Position numbers and translations under genes: made by a program. From Labrenzia sp. THAF82 (GTDB lineage Bacteria; Pseudomonadota; Alphaproteobacteria; Rhizobiales; Stappiaceae), in NCBI RefSeq assembly GCF_009363435.1, contig NZ_CP045354.1, positions 438,001 to 502,000 on the forward strand: DNA of 64,000 nucleotides. The letters run 5' to 3'. The notes under the pieces are model-generated. The model worked only from the letters and a program-made list of their open reading frames with translations. It did no database searches and was not told the DNA's origin. Below are positions 43,090 to 53,300 of this stretch, in pieces (within the stretch, counting starts at the first letter, position 1; every line of letters begins with the position of its first letter).

Positions 43090-44847
43090 GTGAATATCGC
43101 AAGCCTCAACGAAAGAAGCCGTATCTGGCGTCTTGTGGCCCTGCATGTTTGGCAACGCTCCCTGAAATGGATGCATGGCGGACCGCTGTTCCGCATGCAG
43201 CCGTTTTCGTCTGTGCCAGCGCGACTCCTGATTGCGCCTCAGGATCTGCGCACCGCCGACGCGACCAATGCTGCCGATATCTATGGCGGACGATTTCTGT
43301 TTTCCGGCCACCTGGTTGAAACACAGGGCAAATCACCGTTCGAACTGAAAGCCGTGCATGAGGACTGGCAGCGCGAGCTGCACAGCTTCGGCTGGCTCCG
43401 GGATCTGCGGGCGGCCGACAGCCAGATTGCCCGGCAGAATGCGCGTGCCCTGGTTGAGGACTGGATCAAATACAGCGGACGTTGGCATGAGATCGGATGG
43501 GAAGCAGGTGTTGTCACCCGCCGAATTCTGTCCTGGCTCGCCCATTCGCCTTTTATTCTCCAGGATGGCGACCACGATTTTTATCGCAGCTTCGTCAAGT
43601 CTCTCGCGCGTCAGGTTCGATTTCTCCGTCAGACCATCAACGAGACCGATGATGGTGTTGAGCGGCTTCACGCAGCCCTTGCGATTTCATCAGCCTGCAT
43701 CTCAATGGCTGGACAAGGACGTTTCGCCCGCCAGAGTATCCGCCGTCTGGAACACGAACTGAACCGGCAGATTCTACCCGATGGCGGCCACATATCGCGC
43801 AATCCAAGGGCATTGATCGATATACTGGCCGACCTTCTTCCCGTTCGTCAGGCATTTGTCGCGCAAGGGCTGGAGATGCCTCCGGCCATGCTTCAATCGG
43901 TTGACCGGATGATGCCACTACTGCGTTTTTTCCGTCATGGAGATGGCGCGCTGGCGCATTTCAACGGTATGGGATCAACACCGGGCGATCTTGTGGCAAC
44001 AATTCTGGCCTATGACGATGCGCGTGGCGCGCCACCGGTCAATGCACCTCATTCGGGATATCAAAGGCTTAGCGGTGGGTCGTCGGTCGTCCTTCTGGAT
44101 ACAGGCCCGGCCCCGGTTTTGAGTGTCTCGGGCGATGCCCATGCGGGTTGCCTATCGCTTGAGTTTTCATCGGCGACCAATCGCATCGTCGTCAACTGCG
44201 GGGTCTCTCCGAAATCCAACCCCTTGTGGCGCAAGGTGAGCCGGTCGACAGCGGCCCACTCCACAGCAACGATCGAGGACACGTCCTCCAGCCGTTTCCT
44301 CTCTGAAAAACCCTTCGGTCATCTGCTTGGCGCTCCGATCCTCTCAGGTCCGGTAAATGTTCCGGTTGAGCGGGAGGACGACAGGGCTGGCAGCCGAATT
44401 TCGGCGTCCCATGACGGTTATGCTGCCGAGTTCCGGGTGCTGCACAAACGCGATGTCAGTCTCTCAGCGGATGGCACGGTGCTTGACGGTCTGGATACGT
44501 TCTCGGCGATCGGCAACGTTGATCCGGAACACGGGTTTGCCATCCGGTTTCACCTTCATCCATCGCTGCGCACGTCTCTCATCAGGGGAGGTTCGGCCGT
44601 CCTGCTGGTCTGCCGGGATGGCGAAGCCTGGGAGTTCGAAGCCCCGGGCAGTGAGATCGTTCTGGAAGAGAGCATTTATCTGTCGGATGTCTATGGGCAC
44701 CGTAAGAGCGAGCAGATTGTTGTCGCGGGTGCACTCTTGGCAACGCCTTCCGTGGGGTGGCAGTTCCGCAAAACGGCGACTGCCAAGCTGAGCCGCAGGG
44801 GCACCAGCGATTTCGACGATGTCGGTGAACTTCCATTGGAAGAATAG
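43090..44847 (+). CDS. Heparinase II/III-like polysaccharide lyase family protein
   Basis: A 585-residue protein. The helical (alpha/alpha) N-terminal half includes WIKYSGRWHEIGWEAGVVTRRILSWL and ERLHAALAISSACISMAGQGRFARQSIRRLEHELNRQILPDGGHISRNP. A beta-sandwich C-terminal half with HPSLRTSLIRGGSAVLLV is typical of the Hepar_II_III family. No signal peptide is evident, unusual for a secreted lyase. Genes of this type sit between rsmB and purH in many Rhizobiales; the substrate is unknown and may be an endogenous envelope glycan. The GTG at 43090 follows GGAGAT; an adjacent TTG is equally possible. Confidence 0.85.
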   Translation: MNIASLNERSRIWRLVALHVWQRSLKWMHGGPLFRMQPFSSVPARLLIAPQDLRTADATNAADIYGGRFLFSGHLVETQGKSPFELKAVHEDWQRELHSFGWLRDLRAADSQIARQNARALVEDWIKYSGRWHEIGWEAGVVTRRILSWLAHSPFILQDGDHDFYRSFVKSLARQVRFLRQTINETDDGVERLHAALAISSACISMAGQGRFARQSIRRLEHELNRQILPDGGHISRNPRALIDILADLLPVRQAFVAQGLEMPPAMLQSVDRMMPLLRFFRHGDGALAHFNGMGSTPGDLVATILAYDDARGAPPVNAPHSGYQRLSGGSSVVLLDTGPAPVLSVSGDAHAGCLSLEFSSATNRIVVNCGVSPKSNPLWRKVSRSTAAHSTATIEDTSSSRFLSEKPFGHLLGAPILSGPVNVPVEREDDRAGSRISASHDGYAAEFRVLHKRDVSLSADGTVLDGLDTFSAIGNVDPEHGFAIRFHLHPSLRTSLIRGGSAVLLVCRDGEAWEFEAPGSEIVLEESIYLSDVYGHRKSEQIVVAGALLATPSVGWQFRKTATAKLSRRGTSDFDDVGELPLEE

Positions 44848-44940
44848 GCGCATTAGCCAAGCAAGCAGCTTTCGATTTGACCAAAGACGTGATAGGGCGA
44901 CGGCAACCTTCCCAGACTGTCCCAATCGCGAGGCATATTC

Positions 44941-46557
44941 ATGGCCATTGTGTCCAAAGCCGTTCCCGTTCCTGAACTGGTTTCCGTTAAGCGCGCCCTT
45001 CTTTCCGTTTTCGACAAGTCAGGCCTCGTCGACTTCGCAAAGGCGCTGGCAGAGCGCGGTGTTGAACTGGTTTCCACAGGTGGGTCCTACAAGGCTTTGA
45101 AAGACGCCGGTCTGGAGGTGCTGGACATATCTGAGGTGACCGGTTTTCCGGAAATCATGGATGGTCGGGTCAAGACACTCCATCCGATGGTTCATGGCGG
45201 CCTGCTTGCCATCCGCGATGACAATGACCACCAACTGGCCATGGGTGAGCACGGTATCACCGGGATTGATCTGTTCTGCGGTAATCTCTATCCGTTTGAA
45301 GATGTCGTAGCATCGGGTGCCGACTATGCAACCGGTATTGAAAATATAGATATCGGTGGTCCGGCAATGACCCGCGCGGCTGCCAAGAACCATGCCTATG
45401 TCACGGTTGTGACCGATCCGGCTGACTACGAGACGGTTATTTCCGAACTGGACGCGAATGGTGGCCAATCGCCGCTGGACTTGCGCAAGAAACTAGCGCT
45501 CAAGGCTTTTGCCCGTACGGCTGCATACGATGCATCGGTTTCCAACTGGATGGCTGATCAGCTTGAGGACGCAACACCGGCACACCGGGCAGTCGGCGGC
45601 ACGCTCGCCGAGGTGATGAGATATGGTGAGAACCCGCACCAGACGGCAGGCTTTTATAAAACCGGCGAAAAACGTCCGGGCGTTGCGACCGCGCGGCAGC
45701 TTCAGGGCAAAACCCTTTCCTACAACAATATCAACGATACCGATGCTGCCTTCGAATTGGTCAGCGAATTTGATCCGTCGCGCACAAGCGCTGTTGCGAT
45801 CATCAAACACGCCAATCCATGTGGTGTTGCAGAGGGTGCAGACCTTAAGGAGGCCTATGAAAAGGCTCTTCGCTGCGATCCTGTCTCTGCCTTTGGCGGT
45901 ATCGTTGCGTTGAACAAGGTCCTGGACGCCGCTGCAGCAGAAGAAATTGTCAAGATCTTCACTGAAGTCATTATTGCTCCGGACGCCGACGACGCGGCGC
46001 GAGAGATTATTTCAGCCAAAAAGAACCTGCGTCTTCTGACAACGGGCGGTCTTGCGGATGCCCGCGCGAAGGGTCTTTATGTCAAGTCGGTCGCAGGCGG
46101 ATTGCTGGTGCAATTCCGCGACAATGGTGTGGTCGATGATCTCGATCTGAAAGTTGTCACCAAACGGGCGCCTAGCGACCAGGAACTGGCAGATCTCAAA
46201 TTCGCATTCCGGGTCGCGAAACATGTCAAATCCAACGCGATCGTTTACGCCAGGGACGGTGCAACTGTCGGTGTTGGTGCTGGTCAGATGAGTCGGGTGG
46301 ATTCAGCGCGGATTGCAGCGCGAAAGGCGCTTGATGCGACCGAAGCTGCCGGACTATCCGAACCGCTTACAAATGGGTGTGTTGTCGCGTCCGATGCGTT
46401 TTTCCCGTTTGCCGATGGACTGCTGTCTGCGGCAGAGGCTGGAGCCACCGCGGTTATCCAGCCAGGAGGATCCATGCGCGATGATGATGTCATTGCTGCG
46501 GCGGATGAAGCCGGGCTCGCCATGGTGATGACCGGCATGCGACATTTTCGACACTAA
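44941..46557 (+). CDS. purH: Bifunctional AICAR formyltransferase/IMP cyclohydrolase PurH
   Basis: Catalyses the last two steps of IMP synthesis. The 538 residues match the family length. The N-terminal MGS-like IMP cyclohydrolase domain (about 14-150) has [30 protein letters not shown] and [17 protein letters not shown]. The AICAR transformylase domain has [30 protein letters not shown] (catalytic Lys/His), [15 protein letters not shown] and the terminal [11 protein letters not shown]. The gap to the heparinase-like gene is 93 bases. No purine riboswitch is recognisable upstream. Confidence 0.97.
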   Translation: MAIVSKAVPVPELVSVKRALLSVFDKSGLVDFAKALAERGVELVSTGGSYKALKDAGLEVLDISEVTGFPEIMDGRVKTLHPMVHGGLLAIRDDNDHQLAMGEHGITGIDLFCGNLYPFEDVVASGADYATGIENIDIGGPAMTRAAAKNHAYVTVVTDPADYETVISELDANGGQSPLDLRKKLALKAFARTAAYDASVSNWMADQLEDATPAHRAVGGTLAEVMRYGENPHQTAGFYKTGEKRPGVATARQLQGKTLSYNNINDTDAAFELVSEFDPSRTSAVAIIKHANPCGVAEGADLKEAYEKALRCDPVSAFGGIVALNKVLDAAAAEEIVKIFTEVIIAPDADDAAREIISAKKNLRLLTTGGLADARAKGLYVKSVAGGLLVQFRDNGVVDDLDLKVVTKRAPSDQELADLKFAFRVAKHVKSNAIVYARDGATVGVGAGQMSRVDSARIAARKALDATEAAGLSEPLTNGCVVASDAFFPFADGLLSAAEAGATAVIQPGGSMRDDDVIAAADEAGLAMVMTGMRHFRH

Positions 46558-46606
46558 TACTGTGATTTGCAGTCTAACTATATATAAATCCTGTAAAAAT
46601 TGACAA

Positions 46607-46642
46607 AAGGTCTTCGGAATTACTTTGGGTTTTGAAGACCTT
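46607..46642. promoter_or_regulatory. Nine-base inverted repeat upstream of second chemoreceptor
   Basis: AAGGTCTTC (46607-46615) and GAAGACCTT (46634-46642) are perfect inverted repeats with an 18-base spacer in the AT-rich gap between purH and the chemoreceptor. TTGACA at 46600-46605 could be a -35 element. It may be an operator or a weak terminator of purH (GTTAAC follows, no T-run). Confidence 0.45.
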
Positions 46643-46718
46643 GTTAACTCTCAAATTGTAACTTCGCGAGCATTCCGGCAGACCTCATCTGCCGCCTATC
46701 GATTCGCGGAGAATATTG

Positions 46719-48830
46719 GTGTTTAAGAAAGCGAAGGTCACCACGAAGCTGATTGGTGCCAGCGCTGCGGCCATGACGGTCGCCCTGGCTATCGGCATCA
46801 CAGCCATTGGCTGGCAAGCCTCGAATGTCACGGGAAAGCTGGCTCGCACAGAAGCTGAAACCGTTGCACGCGAGCAGGCAGAATTTGTTCAGCGGGGCCT
46901 TGAGAAGGGGCTCAAATCTGCGCAAGCCCTGGCCAGTGCCCTAGGCGGATTGAAGAACGCCGGCGCTGTCGATCGTGACGCATGGAATTCGGTAGTCGAA
47001 AATCTTGCACTCACCAACAAGGATCTGTCCGGCGCATGGGGCGTGGTCACGGGTGACCAGCTTGACGGGAAAGACGCTGAATTCAAAGGCAATGAAAAAT
47101 GGGCCGCCGGCGGCGAATGGCAGCCGTATTTCTTCCGCAAGGCCGATGGCACGCTTGCCTATCGTCCGATTGAGGAAATTGATGTGGGAGACACAAGCGA
47201 TCCCGCCGAACTCTGGTTCAATGGTGCCTATGTCTCCGGCAAGGACTACGTTACCGAGCCTTACAGCTGGGAGGCAGACGGCAAAACGGTCACCGGCGTT
47301 TCGTTCAGCATCCCGATTTTCAACGACAAGAAGGTCATCGGTGTTGCCGGTGGCGACATTTTGCTGACGCCGCTTTCGGATGTTCTCGCTCAACAGAAGC
47401 CGCTTGGTTCGGGGTCGGTTCACCTGCTGTCGCAAAATGGTGTCTGGATCGCGCATCCCGACCCTGCTGTCCTTGGAAAAAGCTGGTCTGAAGGTCGCTC
47501 TGAAGCCGATCTGGCGCATCAGGATCAGTTGCTTGCAGCCGTTGAGAGCGGCAACCGGTTTGACTATCAGGGATACTCCAATTCGCTTGGAGCCGATGTT
47601 CATCGTATCGTGGTGCCTGTTCCGATCGGAGAAACCGGGTCGAAACTTGCCGTTGTCGTAAGTGTGCCACTTGAGACGCTCAATGCGGCTTCAACGCAAA
47701 TCCTGACGATGATCCTGGCCGTCGGAGCCGTCCTGCTCTTGGTCGTCGCGCTTTCCATCTACCTGGTCGGCAACGCAATTGTGCGCCGTCCGCTGGAACA
47801 GTCCGTACGCAGCATTCAGGCCCTGATCGATCGTCGGTACGACGAGCCGATCCACGGCACCGAGCGCAGCGACGAAATCGGCGAAATCAGCAAGGCTCTG
47901 GAGGTTTTCCGCGAAAAAGCCCAGCAAGCCGAGACTTTGACGGCGGAGCAGGAAGAAGCACAACGTCAACAGTTGGCGCGTGCTGAACGGATCAGCGATC
48001 TTTCCCTAAATTTCGACCGTCAGATTTCCGAGTTGACCGAAACGGTGATGAGCCAGGTGCAGGATCTGAACTCGGCCTCGGTCACCCTCACAGCGGGTGC
48101 GGACGATACCAGCGAAAAGAGCACTACCGTGGCGGCCGCCTCCGAAGAGGCATCGTCCAACGTGGAAACCGTTGCTTCGGCGGCGGAAGAGCTGTTGGCA
48201 TCGGTTGGCGAAATTACCCGCCAGATGGGACAGTCGACCGAGATTGCTTCGCACGCTGTGGAGCAGGCACAGGTGACCAACGCAAAGATCGAAGGTCTTG
48301 CCGAAGCCGCCAACCGGATCAGTGAAGTTGTCAAACTCATTACCGACATCGCTGAGCAGACCAACTTGCTGGCGCTGAACGCGACAATCGAGGCTGCGCG
48401 CGCTGGCGAAGCCGGCAAGGGTTTCGCGGTTGTGGCGGCGGAGGTCAAGGAGCTGGCCAATCAGACGGCAAAGGCGACGGAAGAAATTTCGCTGCAGATC
48501 CAGTCCGTGCAAACGGAGACGGCCGGTTCGGTTGAAGCCATCAAGGGGATTTCCGAAACCATCGAGAAGATGAACGAGATTTCCTCAAGCATCGAAACCT
48601 CGGTTGAACAGCAGGGCCTTGCCACCAACGAGATCGCTCGCAACATTCAGGAAGCCTCCAATGGTACCCAGGAAGTTGCACAGAACATCGTCAAGGTCGC
48701 AGCGTCCGCCGACGACACCGGCAATGCGGCGCGGCAGGTTTCAGCTTCTGCAGACGTCCTGCAGAAGGAGGCCGATCGCCTGAAACAGGAAGTCGTGGGC
48801 TTTCTGGATAATGTCCGTCAGGTTGGCTAG
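46719..48830 (+). CDS. Methyl-accepting chemotaxis protein with dCache sensor
   Basis: A chemoreceptor of 703 residues from the GTG at 46719, which follows GGAGAA. The first transmembrane helix is at about 12-32. The periplasmic region (about 35-325) has the dCache_1 pattern: [82 protein letters not shown] and [16 protein letters not shown]. The second helix is at about 328-350. HAMP and the signalling hairpin [21 protein letters not shown] follow. dCache domains often bind amino acids or organic acids; the ligand is not known here. Confidence 0.95.
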   Translation: MFKKAKVTTKLIGASAAAMTVALAIGITAIGWQASNVTGKLARTEAETVAREQAEFVQRGLEKGLKSAQALASALGGLKNAGAVDRDAWNSVVENLALTNKDLSGAWGVVTGDQLDGKDAEFKGNEKWAAGGEWQPYFFRKADGTLAYRPIEEIDVGDTSDPAELWFNGAYVSGKDYVTEPYSWEADGKTVTGVSFSIPIFNDKKVIGVAGGDILLTPLSDVLAQQKPLGSGSVHLLSQNGVWIAHPDPAVLGKSWSEGRSEADLAHQDQLLAAVESGNRFDYQGYSNSLGADVHRIVVPVPIGETGSKLAVVVSVPLETLNAASTQILTMILAVGAVLLLVVALSIYLVGNAIVRRPLEQSVRSIQALIDRRYDEPIHGTERSDEIGEISKALEVFREKAQQAETLTAEQEEAQRQQLARAERISDLSLNFDRQISELTETVMSQVQDLNSASVTLTAGADDTSEKSTTVAAASEEASSNVETVASAAEELLASVGEITRQMGQSTEIASHAVEQAQVTNAKIEGLAEAANRISEVVKLITDIAEQTNLLALNATIEAARAGEAGKGFAVVAAEVKELANQTAKATEEISLQIQSVQTETAGSVEAIKGISETIEKMNEISSSIETSVEQQGLATNEIARNIQEASNGTQEVAQNIVKVAASADDTGNAARQVSASADVLQKEADRLKQEVVGFLDNVRQVG

Positions 48831-48856
48831 GACCTGTTCAATTCAGCACCAAAGAG

Positions 48857-48884
48857 CGCGCCGGAGATCATCCGGCGCGTTTTT
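48857..48884 (+). terminator. Rho-independent terminator after second chemoreceptor
   Basis: CGCGCCGGA pairs with TCCGGCGCG around GATCA, then TTTTT. The element overlaps the last codons and stop of the convergent MFS gene, so the two genes share this stretch. Confidence 0.9.
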
Positions 48885-50247
48885 CTTTGACCATCGTGAG
48901 CAGGACCAGACCCACAAAGAAGAACACGAGAATAACTGACATTCCGGCTGCCTGGTTGGCGGTGATCGCAGTTACGACACCAACCGCAAGAGGTGCGAGG
49001 AAGCTTGTGACCTTCCCGGAAAGTGCCAGCAGCCCGAAGTACTGTGTCATGTGCTCATGCGGCGCCAGTCGGATCAAGAGGCTGCGACACGATGCCTGAA
49101 GCGGCCCGGAAACAGCACCGATGATTGCTCCCAACACAATGAAAACCTGTTCAGGCAGTGAAGCGAACAGCGCGCCTTCCGGTGCAGGCTCTGACTTGAT
49201 CACAAAAAAGACGGTTGTCTTGTCGACAGAAATCATTCCAAGGCCACAGATCATCAGGACAATCAGGCAAAACAAAATGACAAGTTTAGCGCCGAAGCGA
49301 TCATCCATCGGACCGCCCAGAAGCAGCCCCAGCGTACCCGTGATGGTCAAAATGATTCCAAAGGTCCCGATTTCGATAGATCCCCAGCCGAGTTGTCCTG
49401 CTGAATAAATGCCGCCGAAGGCAAACAAGGCGACCAACCCGTCCTTGAAAATCATGTTGGAAGCCAGGAACAGGAAGATGTTTGTGTTGGCGCGGGCCTG
49501 GGCGAGGCTTTCGCCGAGTTCGGACAAGCCTTTGCGAACCGCTGCGCCGATTTTTGCCCGCTTTGGTACATCGGGAACGAACAGAAACATCGGTATCGCG
49601 AAGATAATGAACCAGACGGCTGAGAAGGGCCCGACCGCGCGGTCTCCCTCCCGGGTGGCCGCATCGAGACCGAGAACCGGTTCGAAGCCCAGGAGTGTCC
49701 GTCCGGTTTCCGGGCTTGCCGCGAAAAACCCGAGCGCGATGACCAATGTGACCAGCCCGCTGACATAGCCCATTGCCCAGCCAAAACTCGACAACCGCCC
49801 GATTTTTGCTGCCGGAACCAGCGAAGGCATCATGGCGTTGTTGAATACAGTCGCCACCTCGATGGAAAGTGTGCCGATGGCAAACGCGAACAAGGCGACC
49901 GTAATGCTGTGGGCTCCGCCTGGAGCGGCGTACCAAAGCGCCCAACAACAGATCAGAAACGGAATGGAAAACAACAGGATCCAGCGTTTTCTCCGACCCG
50001 TTGCATCGGCAATTGATCCGAGCACCGGTGCCGAAAGGGCAATGCCAAGACCGGCGGCTGCCGTTGCATAGCCCCATAACGCCTGTCCCTCCGCGGGTGT
50101 CGAGGCGAGAGAGGCGGCAAAATAGGGTGCGAAGACGAAGGTCGTGACCAGGGTGAAAAATGGCTGGGCAGCCCAGTCAAAAAGTGCCCAGGACAGAACG
50201 GCACGGCGATCAGTCTTCAGGGTGCCGGTGTCAGCAACTGTTGTCAT
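48868..50247 (-). CDS. UMF1/Atg22-type MFS transporter
   Basis: A 459-residue major facilitator with about twelve transmembrane helices. It begins RAVLSWALFDWAAQPFFTLVTTFVFAPYF, the motif seen in the UMF1/Atg22-like MFS group (YDWANSA-type). It continues ATGRRKRWILLF (MFS motif A variant DATGRRKRW) and VFNNAMMPSLVPAAKIGRLSSFGWAMGYVSGL. Eukaryotic Atg22 exports amino acids from the vacuole; bacterial substrates are not established. It lies downstream of NAD-GDH but beyond a terminator, so is probably a separate unit. Confidence 0.88.
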   Translation of the reverse strand: MTTVADTGTLKTDRRAVLSWALFDWAAQPFFTLVTTFVFAPYFAASLASTPAEGQALWGYATAAAGLGIALSAPVLGSIADATGRRKRWILLFSIPFLICCWALWYAAPGGAHSITVALFAFAIGTLSIEVATVFNNAMMPSLVPAAKIGRLSSFGWAMGYVSGLVTLVIALGFFAASPETGRTLLGFEPVLGLDAATREGDRAVGPFSAVWFIIFAIPMFLFVPDVPKRAKIGAAVRKGLSELGESLAQARANTNIFLFLASNMIFKDGLVALFAFGGIYSAGQLGWGSIEIGTFGIILTITGTLGLLLGGPMDDRFGAKLVILFCLIVLMICGLGMISVDKTTVFFVIKSEPAPEGALFASLPEQVFIVLGAIIGAVSGPLQASCRSLLIRLAPHEHMTQYFGLLALSGKVTSFLAPLAVGVVTAITANQAAGMSVILVFFFVGLVLLTMVKEKRAG

Positions 50248-50268
50248 CAGAGCATCCTGTGCCGATAC

Positions 50269-50303
50269 GAAAAGGGCCGGCAGCAGTCCTGCCGACCCTT
50301 TTC
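50269..50303 (-). terminator. Terminator of NAD-glutamate dehydrogenase gene
   Basis: Read leftward, GAAAAGGG-T-CGGCAG pairs with CTGCCG-G-CCCTTTTC around a 5-base loop, starting 22 bases after the gdh stop. The stem itself ends in TTTTC, giving the U-rich end expected of an intrinsic terminator. Confidence 0.85.
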
Positions 50304-50324
50304 AGTCCTAGCATGTTTTCCAGG

Positions 50325-53300
50325 TCACGCCGTGCCGCAAATCTCGGCAAGCAGGCTTGCGGCGACCGAGAACTTGGAGACACTGAGCGCACCGTCCAGA
50401 ATTTCAGTCACGGACCTTTGTGTGCGCGCAACTTCTGCAGTGTGGGATTCCAGCCAACCGTCAAAGCCACCTGATTTGACGGCCTGGATCGCGAGCGCAC
50501 GGTGCGCGCCGAAGAGAGTTGCCCGTGCTCGGTCAAGAGCAAGGCCGTCATAGTAATCGCGCACATCAAGCTCATCGGTGCGTTCGTGCATGGCTCCGAT
50601 CCTGAAGTGATGTGCAACCTGGAAATAGGCAGTTGCAGCAGTATCGAGATCAGCACCGGTTTCTTCAGAAACGATGACGATGTCTGGAATCGCTTGCTCG
50701 GCGATCAACCAGGCAATGCGTTTGGCAAGGTCTTCCGGCACGCCCCGGCTGATGTAGTCAGCTGTGCGCTGGTTCAAAATTGCGCCCGGCTCTTCCGGCA
50801 ACAGGCTCTCGAGGCGGCCACGTAGGGCGGAGATTCCTGTCCGGAAACGCTCTACAACAGCGGACAGCCCTTTGTCGAAGGCAACGTTCCGCTTGAACCA
50901 GACCACCCGTTCCAGCAACAGGGACTGCACTTCGGAATAAAGCTCTAGCTGCAGTTTGCCGTCGATTTTTGTATCGAGGACATCAATCTCGGTGTTGAGG
51001 TCGGTCAGGTCGAAGCTGTTGCGAACTGCAACGAAGGCTTGAGCGATTTCTGTTGCCGTCGCGCCGGTCTGGTCGCGCAGGCGGGTAATGAAGGTCGCTC
51101 CGCCGCGATTGATCATCGAGTTCGCCAGCATGGTTGCGATTATCTCGCGGCGCAGCCGGTGTCCGTTGATCTCGTCCTTGTAGGTCTCTGCCATCTGGTC
51201 CGGGAAATAACGGAAAAGCTCGCGGGCAAGATAGGAGTCGTCGGGAACCGTGCTTTCCAGCAACGCGTCGTAAAGCGTAAGCTTGGCATAGGCCAGGAGC
51301 ACACCAAGCTCCGCACGTGTCAGCAACTGACCTGCCTTGCGCATCTCGTCGAGAGTGGCCTCATCAGGCAACTGTTCGACAACCCGATCCAGAAGATCGG
51401 CTTGTTCGAGCTGGCGCATCATGCGGACCTGGAAACCGAAGTCTTCCATGCCGCGCAAATGGGTCATGGAGATCGCGAGGGTCTGCAGATAGTTGTTCCG
51501 CAAGACCAGATCCGCGACTTCGTCGGTCATCTCAGCCAGGAGCTCATTGCGTTGCTCGATGTTCAACTTGCCGGCTTTGACGGCTGCACCGAACGCAATC
51601 TTGATGTTGACCTCCATGTCGGAGGAGTTCACACCGGCGGAATTGTCGATTGCGTCCGAATTACAGCGTCCACCCTTCTTGTTGAACTCGATGCGAGCCA
51701 GTTGGGTCAGGCCAAGGTTTGCACCTTCACCGATCACCTTGGTGCGAAGTTCCGGTGCTGTAATGCGGATCGGATCATTCGCCCGGTCGCCGGCATCGGC
51801 ATCGGTCTCCGTCGTAGCGCGAATATAGGTGCCGATCCCGCCGAACCAGAGCAGGTCAACTTCCATCTTCAAAATGGCCATCATGACTTCCTGCGGAGTC
51901 GCGCTGGCAACCTGAAGGTCGAGAAGCTTCTGAATTTCCGGAGACAGAGGTATGGATTTCAGCTGACGGGAAAAGATCCCGCCACCCTTTGAAATCAGGT
52001 CCTGATTGTAGTCCTTCCACGAAGAGCGGCCCATGTCGAACAAACGCTTGCGTTCGTCCCAGGTCTTGGCCGGGTCCGGATCGGGATCAATGAATATATC
52101 CCTGTGATCGAATGCGGCCACAAGTTTGGTTGCCTTCGACAACAGCATGCCGTTGCCAAAGACATCGCCCGACATGTCTCCCACACCTGCAGCGGTAAAG
52201 GGTTCGCTCTGAATGTCCCTATTCATTTCCCGGAAGTGTCGTTTGACAGCCTCCCAGGCACCACGGGCGGTGATGCCCATTTTCTTGTGGTCATATCCGG
52301 CTGAACCACCCGATGCGAACGCATCGCCAAGCCAGAAATTCCGTCCTTCGGAAATACCGTTGGCCGTATCGGAAAATGTCGCTGTGCCCTTGTCGGCGGC
52401 AACGACGAGATAAGGGTCGTCACCGTCGAAGCGCTGAACACGTTCCGGCGGCAGGATGCTGTCTTCTCCCAGGTTGTCGGTGACGTCGAGGAGCGCATTG
52501 ATGAAGATCTTGTAGCTCTCGGTACCTTCAGTGAACCAGGCTTCGCGGTCGCTCATCGGAGGCAGTCTTTTGGGCAGGAAGCCACCCTTGGCGCCGACCG
52601 GAACAATCACGGCGTTCTTCACCTGTTGGGCTTTGACGAGACCGAGCACCTCGGTGCGGAAATCCTGAGGTCTGTCGGACCAGCGAAGGCCACCGCGCGC
52701 TACCATGCCGAAGCGCAAGTGAACGCCCTCGACTCTTGGGCTGTAAACGAAGATTTCTCGGTAGGGCCTCGGCTGCGGCAGATCGTCGATCGACCGGCTG
52801 TCGACCTTGAACGCGAAAGTGGATTTGGGCAGTCCGGCCTCATCCAACTGATAGAAGTTGGTTCGCAGGATCGATTCAATCGCGTTCTGGAAACGGCGCA
52901 GGATACGATCATCATCGAGGCTGGACACGTCTTCCAGGCTGCTTGTCAGCTCTTCCTCGAGGCGTTTGGTGCCGTTGGTGCGGTCCTTTTCGGTGACATC
53001 GGGATTGAACCGCAGGTGAAACAGTTCGACCAGCTTGCCGGCAATGGCCGGATAACGGTTCAAGGTGCCCCACATGTAGTCTTCGGAAAAGCGAATACCT
53101 GCCTGGCGCAGATATTTGGACAATGCGCGAATGACCGCGATGTCACGCCAGGCGAGATCCGCCGTCAGGACCAATCGGTTGTAGCCGTCGTTCTCGGCCT
53201 GGTCGGACCAGACCGCCATGAACATGCTTTCAAGGCGCGACTGGAGTTCGTCACCGACTTCAAAGGATTCCCCTGCCTGGGCCTCCAGGGTCATTTCGTG

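Noticed and set aside
51039..51992. 317-codon plus-strand frame inside NAD-GDH
   Set aside because: Antisense to conserved GDH sequence; long antisense frames are expected from GC-biased third positions.
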